Part shown: in pieces, positions 1 through 8,230 of the stretch
Position numbering within the stretch: position 1 is the stretch's first letter
How the letters are laid out: each line of letters starts with the position of its first letter
Source of the DNA: G963668605 sp963793625
Lineage (GTDB): Bacteria > Acidobacteriota > Terriglobia > Bryobacterales > Bryobacteraceae
Direction: 5' to 3'
Length of the DNA: 64,000 nt
Assembly: GCA_963793625.1 (NCBI GenBank)
Contig: CAWCAT010000028.1
Span: 108,081 to 172,080, forward strand
Translations under genes and position numbers: made by a program
The notes under the pieces: model-generated
Databases searched by the model: none
What the model saw: the letters and a program-made list of their open reading frames with translations, nothing else
What the model was told of the DNA's origin: nothing

Positions 1-667
1 TAGGGATTCGGACCTGCTCGAAGTCGCGGTACATCTGAGACCAGAAGGAAGTGCCCCAGCTCCGGTTCAGTTCGCCCGTGCTGCCGTACTTCTTCTTCAG
101 CCATCCCCGGAACTTCGTCTGGCAGGAATCGCAATAGCAATAGTTCTTCCCGTAGTGACTAAGTTCGTTGTCGATCTGCCATCCCCAAACGCGCGGGTCG
201 TTGCCGAAGCGGAGTGCCAGCGCGGCATTGATCTTTTCAACGTACTCCCTGTATTTCGCCACGCTCCAGCAGGCCTGCTCACGGGATCCGTGCTGCATCC
301 GGCGTCCGCGGTCATCCACCATCAGCACGTCCGGGTGCTTCTGAACCAACCAGACCGGTGGAGTGGCGCTGGGCGTACACAGTACGACCTTGAGTCCCTG
401 CTTAGCGGCGAGGTCCACGTTCTTCTCAAGCCAATTGAGGTCGATGCGGCCCTCCTCGGGTTCCATAAATGCCCACGCGAATTCACCCATGTGGATGAAC
501 TCGAGCCCGAGCTTCTTGATGTTCGCGACATCGCGCGGCCATTGGGATTCCGGCCAGGCTTCCGGGTAATAGTAAACGCCGATGTTGAGCATCTCATTCG
601 GCTTGAAGTGCTGCTGAGGGAAGAGCGTGGCCGCGAAGATAAAGAGACCTAGGAGTGTTCTGAGCAT
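1..667 (-). CDS. GH42 beta-galactosidase, N-terminal part (runs off the left edge)
   Basis: The minus strand is open from an ATG at 667 to the window edge (222 codons). It begins with a short hydrophobic signal-like segment (residues 1-17) and then reads as the N-terminal half of a glycoside hydrolase family 42 TIM barrel. YYPEAWPE (33-40) and HMGEFAWAFMEP (59-70) are typical of the family. WQIDNELS places the acid/base Glu at about residue 168. Cys177, Cys179 and Cys182 fit the zinc-binding cluster of many GH42 enzymes. The family removes terminal beta-galactose from short galactans. The signal peptide implies export, which is less usual for GH42. The nucleophile lies outside the window. It is divergent from the GH51 gene, so the two may form a small glycan-utilisation pair. 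Confidence 0.88.
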   Translation of the reverse strand, partial: MLRTLLGLFIFAATLFPQQHFKPNEMLNIGVYYYPEAWPESQWPRDVANIKKLGLEFIHMGEFAWAFMEPEEGRIDLNWLEKNVDLAAKQGLKVVLCTPSATPPVWLVQKHPDVLMVDDRGRRMQHGSREQACWSVAKYREYVEKINAALALRFGNDPRVWGWQIDNELSHYGKNYCYCDSCQTKFRGWLKKKYGSTGELNRSWGTSFWSQMYRDFEQVRIP

Positions 668-725
668 TTCGTTATTACATTACAGCTTTTGACGGGATTG
701 CGTGACACCCCATCCGTGTAACCGC

Positions 726-754
726 TTGCACAATGTTTGTGATTGAAATAGACT
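726..754 (+). promoter_or_regulatory. Possible sigma70-type promoter for the GH51 gene
   Basis: TTGCAC (726-731) and TAGACT (749-754) are separated by 17 bases, about 27 bases before the GH51 start. A Shine-Dalgarno-like AGGTGAGGA follows just before the ATG at 781. This is the only short stretch between the two divergent hydrolases. It is seen by eye only. Confidence 0.35.
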
Positions 755-780
755 TTCTGTTTGATCACGAGGTGAGGACA

Positions 781-2325
781 ATGCAAGACTCTACATCCAG
801 ACGGCGCTTTCTTGCGGGTGCGGGCGCCACAATATTTTCAGCAATCACAGCCAGTAAAGGGCTGTCCTATCAAGCCCAGGAACAGCGCATCAGTATCAAT
901 GCCGCAGCTGAGATCGGCACAATTCAACCGGAGTTGCATGGACACTTCGCCGAACACCTTGGCTCGTGTACTTATGGGGGACTTTGGGTTGGCAAGGGTT
1001 CAAAAATTCCGAACATCAACGGATTCCGGAAATCCGCGGTTGAGTATCTAAAGGCAGTTGGCATTCCAGTGCTGCGCTGGCCGGGTGGATGTTTTGCGGA
1101 CGATTATCACTGGCGCGATGGAATCGGTCCGAAGCGGCCGAAATCCGTAAACATCTGGTGGGGCAACTACACCGAGGACAACAGCTTTGGCACGCACGAG
1201 TTTATTGGCTTTTGCAAACTGATTGGCGCTGAGCCTTACCTTGCGGGCAATGTGGGCAGCGGCACGCCTGCGGAATTGCGCGACTGGGTGGAATATTGCA
1301 ATTATCCGTCCGGCAGTTCGCTTTCGGATGAGCGAATCCGCAATGGCTCGCCGGATCCGTTCCGCGTGAAGTATTGGGGCGTAGGTAATGAAAACTGGGG
1401 CTGCGGCGGCACGATGACATCCGAAGAGTATTGCCAGAAGTACCGGCAATACGCCACCTATATCAAGTCCTTCGGCGGAACAACTCCTTTTCTGATCGCC
1501 TGCGGACCGAACGGCAACAACCTGGACTGGACGAAGAAGTTCTTCGATGGTATGGGCCGGCATCGCAATCCGCAGGGCTACTCGATGCATTTCTATTCGA
1601 ATGGAAAGAGCCCCGCGACCAAGTTCACCATCGAGCACATGAACGAGCAACTATCCTCATTCGCGCGCGTGGAAACCGCGGTGAAACAGCAGCGCGAGCT
1701 GATGGACACCTACGACAAGCAACGCAAGGTCGGCTTGATGGTCGATGAATGGGGCGTGTGGGACCGAATGGTTCCGGACGAGGAGAAGAAATACGGCAAG
1801 CTCTGGCAGCAGATCCCGATGCGCGCCGCTGTCGCTGCGGCACTCGGGCTAAACGTGTTCCATCGCCAGGCGGAGAAACTGATTATGTGCAACATCGCGC
1901 AGATTGCGAACGTGCTGCACTCGTTGCTGCTAACCGAAGATGAGAAGTGCATCCGCACCTCAACTTATTATGCGTTCGACATGATGAAGCAGCACCGCTC
2001 GAAGAAGGCGGTGCGTGTTGAAACAGGCGACGATACCCCATTGGGCTTGTCGGTTTCCGCATCGCGACAGGGCCAGGAACTGGTGGTCACGCTGGTCAAT
2101 CCGAAGCACGACAAGAGCGTCAAAGTAAATTGCGAAATCGCCGGAGTGAAACCGGAATCGGCCAAGGCCCAAGTGCTGCATCACGCCGATTTCAACGCGT
2201 GCAACACGTTCGATAAACCAAACGAGATTGTTCCGAAAAACCAGGTTGTAAGCGTACAGGGTTCGAAGCTCGTGACCGAACTGCCGCCCCTGTCGATCGT
2301 CACGGCGATTGTTCGCCTGGCGTAA
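781..2325 (+). CDS. GH51 alpha-L-arabinofuranosidase, Tat-exported
   Basis: The 514-residue protein starts at ATG 781, chosen because AGGTGAGGA lies directly upstream and the twin-arginine signal SRRRFLAGAG follows at once. An earlier in-frame ATG at 733 would bury the signal. The body matches GH51: HGHFAEHLG near the start of the barrel, GNENWGCGG with acid/base Glu at about 204, and VDEWGVW with nucleophile Glu at about 323. A C-terminal beta-sandwich follows. Length is normal for the family. GH51 enzymes remove alpha-L-arabinofuranosyl side groups from arabinan, arabinoxylan and RG-I pectin. The divergent GH42 points to arabinogalactan-type side chains as substrate. Its end faces glmS, with only 6 bases between them. 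Confidence 0.93.
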   Translation: MQDSTSRRRFLAGAGATIFSAITASKGLSYQAQEQRISINAAAEIGTIQPELHGHFAEHLGSCTYGGLWVGKGSKIPNINGFRKSAVEYLKAVGIPVLRWPGGCFADDYHWRDGIGPKRPKSVNIWWGNYTEDNSFGTHEFIGFCKLIGAEPYLAGNVGSGTPAELRDWVEYCNYPSGSSLSDERIRNGSPDPFRVKYWGVGNENWGCGGTMTSEEYCQKYRQYATYIKSFGGTTPFLIACGPNGNNLDWTKKFFDGMGRHRNPQGYSMHFYSNGKSPATKFTIEHMNEQLSSFARVETAVKQQRELMDTYDKQRKVGLMVDEWGVWDRMVPDEEKKYGKLWQQIPMRAAVAAALGLNVFHRQAEKLIMCNIAQIANVLHSLLLTEDEKCIRTSTYYAFDMMKQHRSKKAVRVETGDDTPLGLSVSASRQGQELVVTLVNPKHDKSVKVNCEIAGVKPESAKAQVLHHADFNACNTFDKPNEIVPKNQVVSVQGSKLVTELPPLSIVTAIVRLA

Positions 2326-2331
2326 CGGAGT

Positions 2332-4186
2332 TCACTCCACGGTGACGCTTTTCGCCAGATTGCGCGGTTGATCGACATCGCAGCCGCGCCGCACGGCAAT
2401 GTGATACGCAAGCAATTGAAGCGGCACGATCTCGAGAATCGGCAACAGCAGCTCAATTGAGGGCGGAACCCAGAACACGTGGTCGGCCGCCTTCGCGACT
2501 TCGTCATCACCCTCAGTCGCAACGCAGGTCACGCAGCCGCCGCGCGCCTTAACTTCCTGCAAGTTCGAGAGTGTCTTTTCAAACCGCAGGCAACTTGCCG
2601 GATCTGTACGATCGCGAGCTGCGAGAATCACGACCGGAAACTGGTCGTCGATCAAGGCATTGGGACCATGCTTCATCTCCCCGGCAGGATACCCCTCGGC
2701 GTGAATGTACGAGATCTCTTTCAGTTTCAGAGCGCCTTCGAGTGCGATCGGGAAGTGAATGCCCCGCCCCAGGTACAGGAAACCAGACGAGCGTGACAAT
2801 TTGCGCACAATCTCGTCGGACACCTCGTTAAGAGCAAGCAAAGTTTCCAGACTGTTTGGGATTCTTAGGAGCTGCTGAACGAGTTCGCGAGAGTCGGCAA
2901 CGGACAGTTTGCCGCGAAGTTGCGCCAAGTGCATGGCAAGCAGGAAAAGCGCCGTGAGTTGCGCCGTAAACGCCTTGGTGGAGGCGACGCCGATCTCCGG
3001 ACCTGCATTCGTTATCAGGCTGGCTGCGGCTTCGCGGGTGATGATGGAACCTTGTACGTTGCAAATGGCATAAACCGGCGAAGCCTTGCGGCGCGACTCG
3101 CGCAGAGCGGCAAGCGTGTCGGCCGTTTCACCGGATTGTGAAATTACGACTGTGAGCACGGTGCTGTCCACGATTGGGTCACGGTAGCGGAACTCACTAC
3201 CGTAATCGACCTCCACCGGCAAGCGGGCGAGTTGCTCGATCATGCTCTTACCCACCAGGGCCGCATGCCAACTCGTACCGCAAGCCACGATGCGTACCGA
3301 TTGAAACTGCCGGAACATTGCCTCGCTGATTGCACCTGTGCGAAGCAGAGTTTGACCAGAATCGTGATCTACAAGCCCGCAGATCGTTTCCCGCACGGCG
3401 CGCGGCTGCTCGAAGATTTCCTTGAGCATAAAGTGCCGGTAGCCGCCCTTTTCCGCCATCGTGGGATCCCAAAGAATTCGGGTCATTTCCCGTTTGACGG
3501 GCACGCCCCGTAAAATCCGTGAAGTGAACGCCCGCAGCGGTGATCACAGCCAGATCGCCGTCGGCCAGAAGATAAACGTCGCGGGTGTGATTAAGGATAG
3601 CCGGTACGTCGGAGGCGACGAAATACTCGCCCTGCCCCACGCCGATCACTGCCGGCGGACCTGAGCATGCCAGTACGATCTTCCCCGGATCCTGCTGAGC
3701 AATCGCAGCGATCGCGAAGATGCCTTCCAACTGCCGAACAGCTTCGCACAGCGCCTTTTCGAGATCGCCGTGAAAGTACTTTTCAATCAGATGTGCGATG
3801 ACCTCGGTGTCCGTCTCGGTGACGAAGACGTGCCCCTCGGTTTCCAGTTCATGCTTGAGCTTGGAGTAATTCTCTACGATTCCGTTATGAACGACGGCGA
3901 TCTCGCCGGTGCAGTCGCGATGTGGATGCGCGTTGGTCTCAGTGGGGCGCCCGTGCGTCGCCCAGCGAGTATGGCCGATGCCGTATGCGCCCGCGATCGG
4001 CTGAATGCGAATCGCCTGTTCCAAAACGCGCAGTTTGCCGGGCGTTCGGCACACTGTGAGATTGCCAGTTTCAGAGAGGACGGCCAGGCCCGCTGAATCA
4101 TAACCACGATATTCGAGCCGTCGCAGCCCCTCGAGCAGAATAGGAACGGCATTCCGCGTGCCGATATAGCCCACAATTCCACACAT
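2332..4186 (-). CDS. glmS: Glutamine--fructose-6-phosphate aminotransferase, frameshifted in the sequence
   Basis: GlmS makes glucosamine-6-phosphate from fructose-6-phosphate and glutamine, the first step to UDP-GlcNAc. The N-terminal amidotransferase starts MCGIVGYIG with catalytic Cys2. The C-terminal half has two SIS isomerase domains and ends DVDQPRNLAKSVTVE, the canonical tail. The reading frame breaks at a run of four C (3,506-3,509). Removing one base joins HFTDFTG to VPVKREMTRILWDP and gives about 617 residues, the normal length. A deleted essential gene is unlikely, so this looks like a sequence error unless a second copy exists elsewhere. UDP-GlcNAc is the likely precursor for the nonulosonic acid and amino-sugar genes downstream, so its position next to the polysaccharide locus makes sense. 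Confidence 0.9.
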
Positions 4187-4264
4187 GTAGCATCCTCCGG
4201 TGGATTTGAAGTTTGGACTTTAGCCCCTAGAGTTTACTTACCATCCAAGCCCCGGGATTCGATA

Positions 4265-4280
4265 CTGGGATGATTCCCAG
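4265..4280. other. Short stem-loop between glmS and the response regulator
   Basis: CTGGGA-TGAT-TCCCAG is a perfect 6-bp stem with a tetraloop, 17 bases past the response-regulator stop codon on the minus strand. No T-tract follows in that direction, so it is only a weak terminator candidate. It could equally be a structure in the glmS upstream region. Confidence 0.25.
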
Positions 4281-4296
4281 AATGCAGCCCAGACTG

Positions 4297-4926
4297 TTAG
4301 ATCCCGACCAGCCCGTGCTCCAGTGCGTAACGAGTGAGTTCGGCTGTGGAGCGCGAGCCTAATTCGTCCATGATTGAGGACTTGTGGAATTCAACCGTTT
4401 TGGTCGAGATATGCAGAATGGCGCCGATCTCTTTTGCGGATCGGCCTTCAGCTACGAGTTGCAGGACTTCGCGCTGGCGCGGAGTTAAGCGGCCTCGCTT
4501 CTGATCCGCGTTAGCCAGCAGAGGACCCAGAGCCTCGCGGGTTACGAGCGGGGTGATGTAGTAGCGGCCTTTGAGAACCTCGTTGATAGCGGTGATCAAC
4601 TCCGAAGCTGCAGACCTTTTCAAGATGTAACCGCGCGCGCCGGCCCTGAATGCTTCGCGCACGTACTCCGGATCTGAGTACATTGTCACAAACACCAGTT
4701 TCGTCGTTGGCACGATTTTCTTAAGCTGCCGCGCAGCATCTATACCATTGAGAAGCGGCATTCCAATGTCCAGCAAGATGACGTCGGGCTTGAGTCTTGC
4801 CGCTGTCTGCAACAATACCCGTCCGTCTTCCGCTTCTCCCACCAAGTCGAAATCTCGTTCGAGAAGACGGCGGAATGCTTCCACCACCAGGGTATGGTCA
4901 TCTGCAATGAGCAGGCGCGCACGCAT
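4297..4926 (-). CDS. NarL/FixJ-type response regulator (LuxR HTH)
   Basis: The 209-residue protein starts at ATG 4926, chosen over an in-frame ATG at 4977 because AGGAGGAA sits 5-6 bases upstream. The receiver domain (about 1-120) has the acidic pair D9/D10 and the phosphorylated Asp53 in LLDIGMP. The C-terminal LuxR helix-turn-helix (about 145-205) contains LTPRQREVLQLVAEGRSAKE. Such proteins bind DNA as dimers once phosphorylated by a histidine kinase. No kinase gene is in the window, so it is an orphan here. It is transcribed away from the polysaccharide locus across a 683-base gap, which makes control of that locus plausible but unproven. Confidence 0.92.
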   Translation of the reverse strand: MRARLLIADDHTLVVEAFRRLLERDFDLVGEAEDGRVLLQTAARLKPDVILLDIGMPLLNGIDAARQLKKIVPTTKLVFVTMYSDPEYVREAFRAGARGYILKRSAASELITAINEVLKGRYYITPLVTREALGPLLANADQKRGRLTPRQREVLQLVAEGRSAKEIGAILHISTKTVEFHKSSIMDELGSRSTAELTRYALEHGLVGI

Positions 4927-5609
4927 CAGAGTTCCTCCTGTCTTACGGACATGGGGCTCATCCAGGAACCAATACAACCGCGGGTTAGATCATTATGGAA
5001 GTGGCGGGCTTCAGAGTGCTGCGACGGGAAGAACGGTGACACTTTCGATAACTGTAAGCAAGCGAAAGCGAATGACTTCACAGCTGTACCCCCGCCCGAT
5101 CAGTTCAAATTCCCGCCAGAAGGGACACAGAGCGGTAGTGGTCCGTCAACTGCCCTCCGTTTAGAAACTTGGAGACCAGTATACAACTCTTCGCACGTCG
5201 GATCGATCTTTTTTGTGTAGAAACTTCAATGTATAGACGAATTCAATATCATCTGCGATCGTTTGTAGGAACTAGGGTAGTCCCGCACGACAAGCTCGGA
5301 ATTCCCCCAGTTCAGAGTTGCAGATTCGCGTGTTACGTTAGTGATACGAATCGGAGAAACCAACCTTCGCTAAAGTACCTCGTAGTAAACGGGTTAGTGC
5401 TGGGTTGGCCTACGCTTCACGCGAATTGAGAAATTTCGGGAAACACTTTTGGAGATTCCCGGATCTTAAGCGTGTACGAGTTCATGGGGTTGTGATTCTG
5501 GCAAGTCGCTGATGTAAGCGAAACGCCGGAGGTCTGCCGAACTTCAAATTCTGTCTCTCTTTCGAGTAGATTTGGATCGCCTTGCGTTAATGACTGACTT
5601 GGAGGACAC
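4927..5609. other. Long intergenic region and presumed 5' leader of the polysaccharide locus
   Basis: About 680 bases lie between the divergent regulator and the NusG-like gene, with no convincing coding sequence. It should hold promoters for both directions. A 6-bp stem (CGGGAA 5,437-5,442 with TTCCCG 5,456-5,461, 13-base loop) lies about 150 bases before the NusG-like start. I found no match to the enterobacterial ops sequence. A strong ribosome site (TTGGAGGACAC) precedes the ATG at 5,610. NusG paralogues of this kind usually act on a long leader of their own operon, so this region is the natural place to look for a recruitment signal. Confidence 0.4.
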
Positions 5610-6155
5610 ATGGCCAGTCTGGTCCCGTCTACCTGGTTCGCCCTTCACGTAAAATCCAGGCACGAGAAGCAGGTGTCTCTGGCTCTACGAAACAAGGGCT
5701 TTGAGGAGTTCCTGCCGCTCTACCGCTCCCGCAACAAATGGGCGGACCGCTACAAAGATGTCCATCTCCCGCTTTTCTCCGGCTATGTCTTCTGCCGCCT
5801 AGAACCGGCGGACCTTCGTCTTACCCTGATGACACCTGGCGTCATTGACGCAGTGCGCATCGGCAAGAAGGCGGCTCCGCTGGAAGACGCTGAAATCGCC
5901 CGGCTTCAGTCCGTAGTTGGTTCCCCGCTCGATTATCAGCCATGGCCCTATCTGACGATCGGAGAGCGTGTTCGAGTCGCTAAAGGGCCGTTGTCCGGCA
6001 TGGAAGGAATCCTGACCCAAGTGAAATCCTCGCTACGGGTCGTTTTGTCAGTTGACCTACTTCAAAGATCGGTCGCAATAGAAACCGATCGCGATTGGGT
6101 TGTCCCCGTCGCACAATACACCGCCCTCCGCAGCTTTGCACGAGCGAATGGCTAG
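5610..6155 (+). CDS. Specialised NusG/UpxY-like transcription antiterminator
   Basis: The 181-residue protein has an N-terminal NGN domain (about 8-105; WFALHVKSRHEKQVSLAL, then FLPLYRSR, LFSGYVFCRL and TPGVIDAVRIG) and a C-terminal KOW motif (about 120-155; IGERVRVAKGPLSGMEGIL). The family binds elongating RNA polymerase and stops early termination. Paralogues such as UpxY and LoaP sit at the head of long capsule or exopolysaccharide operons and are needed to transcribe them to the end. This is the first gene of a plus-strand run of roughly 34 kb, exactly that setting. The start is fixed by GGAGG seven bases upstream. The housekeeping nusG is normally next to secE and rplK, which are absent here. 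Confidence 0.9.
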   Translation: MASLVPSTWFALHVKSRHEKQVSLALRNKGFEEFLPLYRSRNKWADRYKDVHLPLFSGYVFCRLEPADLRLTLMTPGVIDAVRIGKKAAPLEDAEIARLQSVVGSPLDYQPWPYLTIGERVRVAKGPLSGMEGILTQVKSSLRVVLSVDLLQRSVAIETDRDWVVPVAQYTALRSFARANG

Positions 6156-6217
6156 GCAGGGCGCAGCGTTAGATAATGCCGCCGTGTATCAATTCATGGC
6201 GAGTCTGGAGACACAAT

Positions 6218-6502
6218 ATGGCAGTCCTCACGGCCAGGCGACGCCTGGTCACATTCCGGCTGACCAACGAGGAATTCGAGGCGCTGAGGCGAACCTGCGA
6301 AGTTGAGGGTTGGCGAAGCATCTCCGATTTCGCGCGCGAGGCAGTCATGCAGCGGGTGGAGTCGCACCGTTCAGTGAAGGTGTTGCTCACGGAAGATCTT
6401 AAGACACTCAGCACCAGGCTGGAGGATCTTGATCACGGCCTGGTTGACCTGCGCACACGGATAGCAAAGGTCCTGGGTTCATCCCGAACAGAGCAGGAGT
6501 AA
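6218..6502 (+). CDS. Small ribbon-helix-helix-like protein
   Basis: A 94-residue protein starts at ATG 6218 with GGAG eight bases upstream; an in-frame ATG at 6176 lacks a site. The N-terminal 50 residues (RRLVTFRLTNEEFEALRRTC, then SISDFAREAV) have the beta-strand/helix/helix pattern of CopG/MetJ-type ribbon-helix-helix DNA-binding domains. The rest (about 55-90) is a likely coiled coil rich in Leu, Asp and Arg. Such small proteins are usually repressors or antitoxins. No toxin partner is adjacent. Its place between the antiterminator and the first secreted protein suggests local control of the locus, which is an inference. Confidence 0.65.
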   Translation: MAVLTARRRLVTFRLTNEEFEALRRTCEVEGWRSISDFAREAVMQRVESHRSVKVLLTEDLKTLSTRLEDLDHGLVDLRTRIAKVLGSSRTEQE

Positions 6503-6577
6503 CGCCGGATTTAGCAGTCAGGACGATAGGTCACGGGGCGGGGGCACTTTGTCGCTGCCCCCGAAGGGTAGAGCTAC

Positions 6578-7225
6578 ATGCAGACTCACAATATAAACCA
6601 TAAGACCGGCGTCGCTGTAGTAACGTTTTCCATGCTACTGCAAACATTGCCGTTTGTGCAGTGCGCCGGTGCAGCTCAGACGGAAGAAGTAAGCTCGGGA
6701 ATTCTGAAAATACTCGTAAAAAAAGGCGACGGAAGCCTCAACAACATTCGCAAAAAACTCGCCCAGGAACCCGTAGTTGAGGTTGTGGACGAATCGGGAA
6801 AGCCGGTTGCAGGTGCAGACGTAACCTTTACTTTACCTTTCAGCGGACCAGGCGGTCAGTTTGCGGGGTCCTCGCGCGTTTCCAATGTCAAAACCGACGC
6901 AGCAGGAAAGGCCTCTGCGGGAACGTTCACCCCAAACACCTTGGAAGGAAGATTCAACATCTCAGTCAAGGCTGTTAAGGGTACCCGCCAGGGCAGTGCG
7001 ATTCTTTCCCAGAGCAATACCTTGGCAGGCGGAATATATTCGAGCGAAACTGCCGGGAATTCAAACAAGAAGTGGTGGATTTTGGGCCTTGTGGGCGGCG
7101 GTGCAACAGCTGGAGTCCTCGCCGCGACATTGGGGGGTTCCGGGGATACGCCAACTCCCGGAGGCGGCGGACGGACCGGCACATCGGTATCCATCGGGGC
7201 CGTCACTGTAGGAGGTCCGCGATGA
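6578..7225 (+). CDS. Secreted Ig-like domain protein with C-terminal membrane segment
   Basis: The 215-residue product has a signal peptide (about 1-33, cleavage likely after AGA). It has one Ig-like/invasin-type beta domain of about 100 residues (VVEVVDESGKPVAGADVTFT, then TDAAGKASAGTFTPN). A hydrophobic glycine-rich segment (KKWWILGLVGGGATAGVLAA) lies near residues 163-182, followed by a Gly/Thr/Pro-rich tail. This resembles Acidobacteriota surface proteins that carry a bacterial Ig-like domain and a late membrane anchor. The stop overlaps the next start (ATGA), so the two genes are translationally coupled. Function unknown. Its position before wza suggests a surface or matrix role in polysaccharide export. 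Confidence 0.6.
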   Translation: MQTHNINHKTGVAVVTFSMLLQTLPFVQCAGAAQTEEVSSGILKILVKKGDGSLNNIRKKLAQEPVVEVVDESGKPVAGADVTFTLPFSGPGGQFAGSSRVSNVKTDAAGKASAGTFTPNTLEGRFNISVKAVKGTRQGSAILSQSNTLAGGIYSSETAGNSNKKWWILGLVGGGATAGVLAATLGGSGDTPTPGGGGRTGTSVSIGAVTVGGPR

Positions 7226-8229
7226 ATCGCCTTGGAGGGTTCGTGCTCCTGGCGCTGCTGCTTTGGGGTACCGTATTCGCGCAGGAGTCTGGATTCCGGA
7301 ATCCCACAACAGGATTCGTGTTCGATGCAAGCGTATCAGGGGTCAGAGCGATCGGTGGATTCCCTGGTGCGAGTCTGCTGGGCGAAGCCGTCGTTCCGGC
7401 TGAGGGCATAAAAGAGATGCAGTTCGCTCCCGGACAATCCTGCGCACTGGGGGTGGATACCGACGGTCGGGTTTATGTAATGAAGGCAGATCCCGGACTC
7501 CCCTTTCGTGCTTCCCTGCTGGAAGGCGTAGCTGCGCGGCCATCAAAGATTCACTTCAATCGCTCAGGATCTGCCGCACTACTCTATTTCGGCAACAGCA
7601 ACCGGCTGCAGGTAGTTACGGGGCTTCCGAACCGTCCAGTCGTTTCCGGGCTGTTCGAGGTTCCTGATCTGGCGGGAGAGGCCAGTGCATTTGCATTGGA
7701 TGATTCCGGCGAACGGATCGCAATCGGAGTCACAGGACAATCCAGGGGCGCGGTTTATCTTTCCGGGGCACTTGCCGGACAGCCGTTGCAGCTAAGGTAT
7801 GTTGCCAGTGTTGGCGCGACTTCCGCCCTCACCTTCTCCGGAAATGGAAAAGATCTCGCGGTTGCCGACAAGACCGCCAATACAGTATTCCTCGTTAAAG
7901 ATGTGGACGGAACGGCCGCTGCGTTGCCGGTGGCGGCTTTGGACGATGGACTCGCCGAACCGAGTGCGCTGGAGTTCTATGACGACACCACCCTGCTGAT
8001 CATAAACAGTGCGTCAACGGACTTGTTGGTGGCTCGCCTCGCGCCTGATTCCAGTGTGACGCTCACGAAGTTGCCGACCCCTGCCGCAGCCAGTCGGTTA
8101 GAAAGACTCTCTTCACCCAAGGTTTTTCTTCTCACACCCGTCGGTTCAGCACCTTTGGCGCTCCTCGACATGACAGAGCAGCCCAAGGTGTTTTTCATAC
8201 CAGTAAATCAGTCTGCAGGGGGAAACTGA
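7222..8229 (+). CDS. Secreted beta-propeller-like protein of unknown function
   Basis: A 335-residue protein starts at ATG 7222, with GGAGG six bases upstream. The start overlaps the stop of the preceding gene. A clear signal peptide (MNRLGGFVLLALLLWGTVFA) is followed by repeated short beta-rich units of about 45-55 residues, such as MQFAPGQSCALGVDTDGRVY, SAFALDDSGERIAIG and SALTFSGNGKDLAVADKTAN. These look like WD40/YVTN-type propeller blades. No catalytic motif is apparent. It lies in a tightly spaced group of three secreted proteins between the antiterminator and wza, so a periplasmic or surface scaffold role is plausible. Confidence 0.6.
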   Translation: MNRLGGFVLLALLLWGTVFAQESGFRNPTTGFVFDASVSGVRAIGGFPGASLLGEAVVPAEGIKEMQFAPGQSCALGVDTDGRVYVMKADPGLPFRASLLEGVAARPSKIHFNRSGSAALLYFGNSNRLQVVTGLPNRPVVSGLFEVPDLAGEASAFALDDSGERIAIGVTGQSRGAVYLSGALAGQPLQLRYVASVGATSALTFSGNGKDLAVADKTANTVFLVKDVDGTAAALPVAALDDGLAEPSALEFYDDTTLLIINSASTDLLVARLAPDSSVTLTKLPTPAAASRLERLSSPKVFLLTPVGSAPLALLDMTEQPKVFFIPVNQSAGGN

Positions 8230-8230
8230 C

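Noticed and set aside
5437..5461. Hairpin in the leader as a rho-independent terminator
   Set aside because: The 6-bp stem has no following T-tract, so it is only noted as leader structure.
5490..5510. Sigma54-type promoter before the NusG-like gene
   Set aside because: TGGCA is present but the GC element at the right distance is poor.
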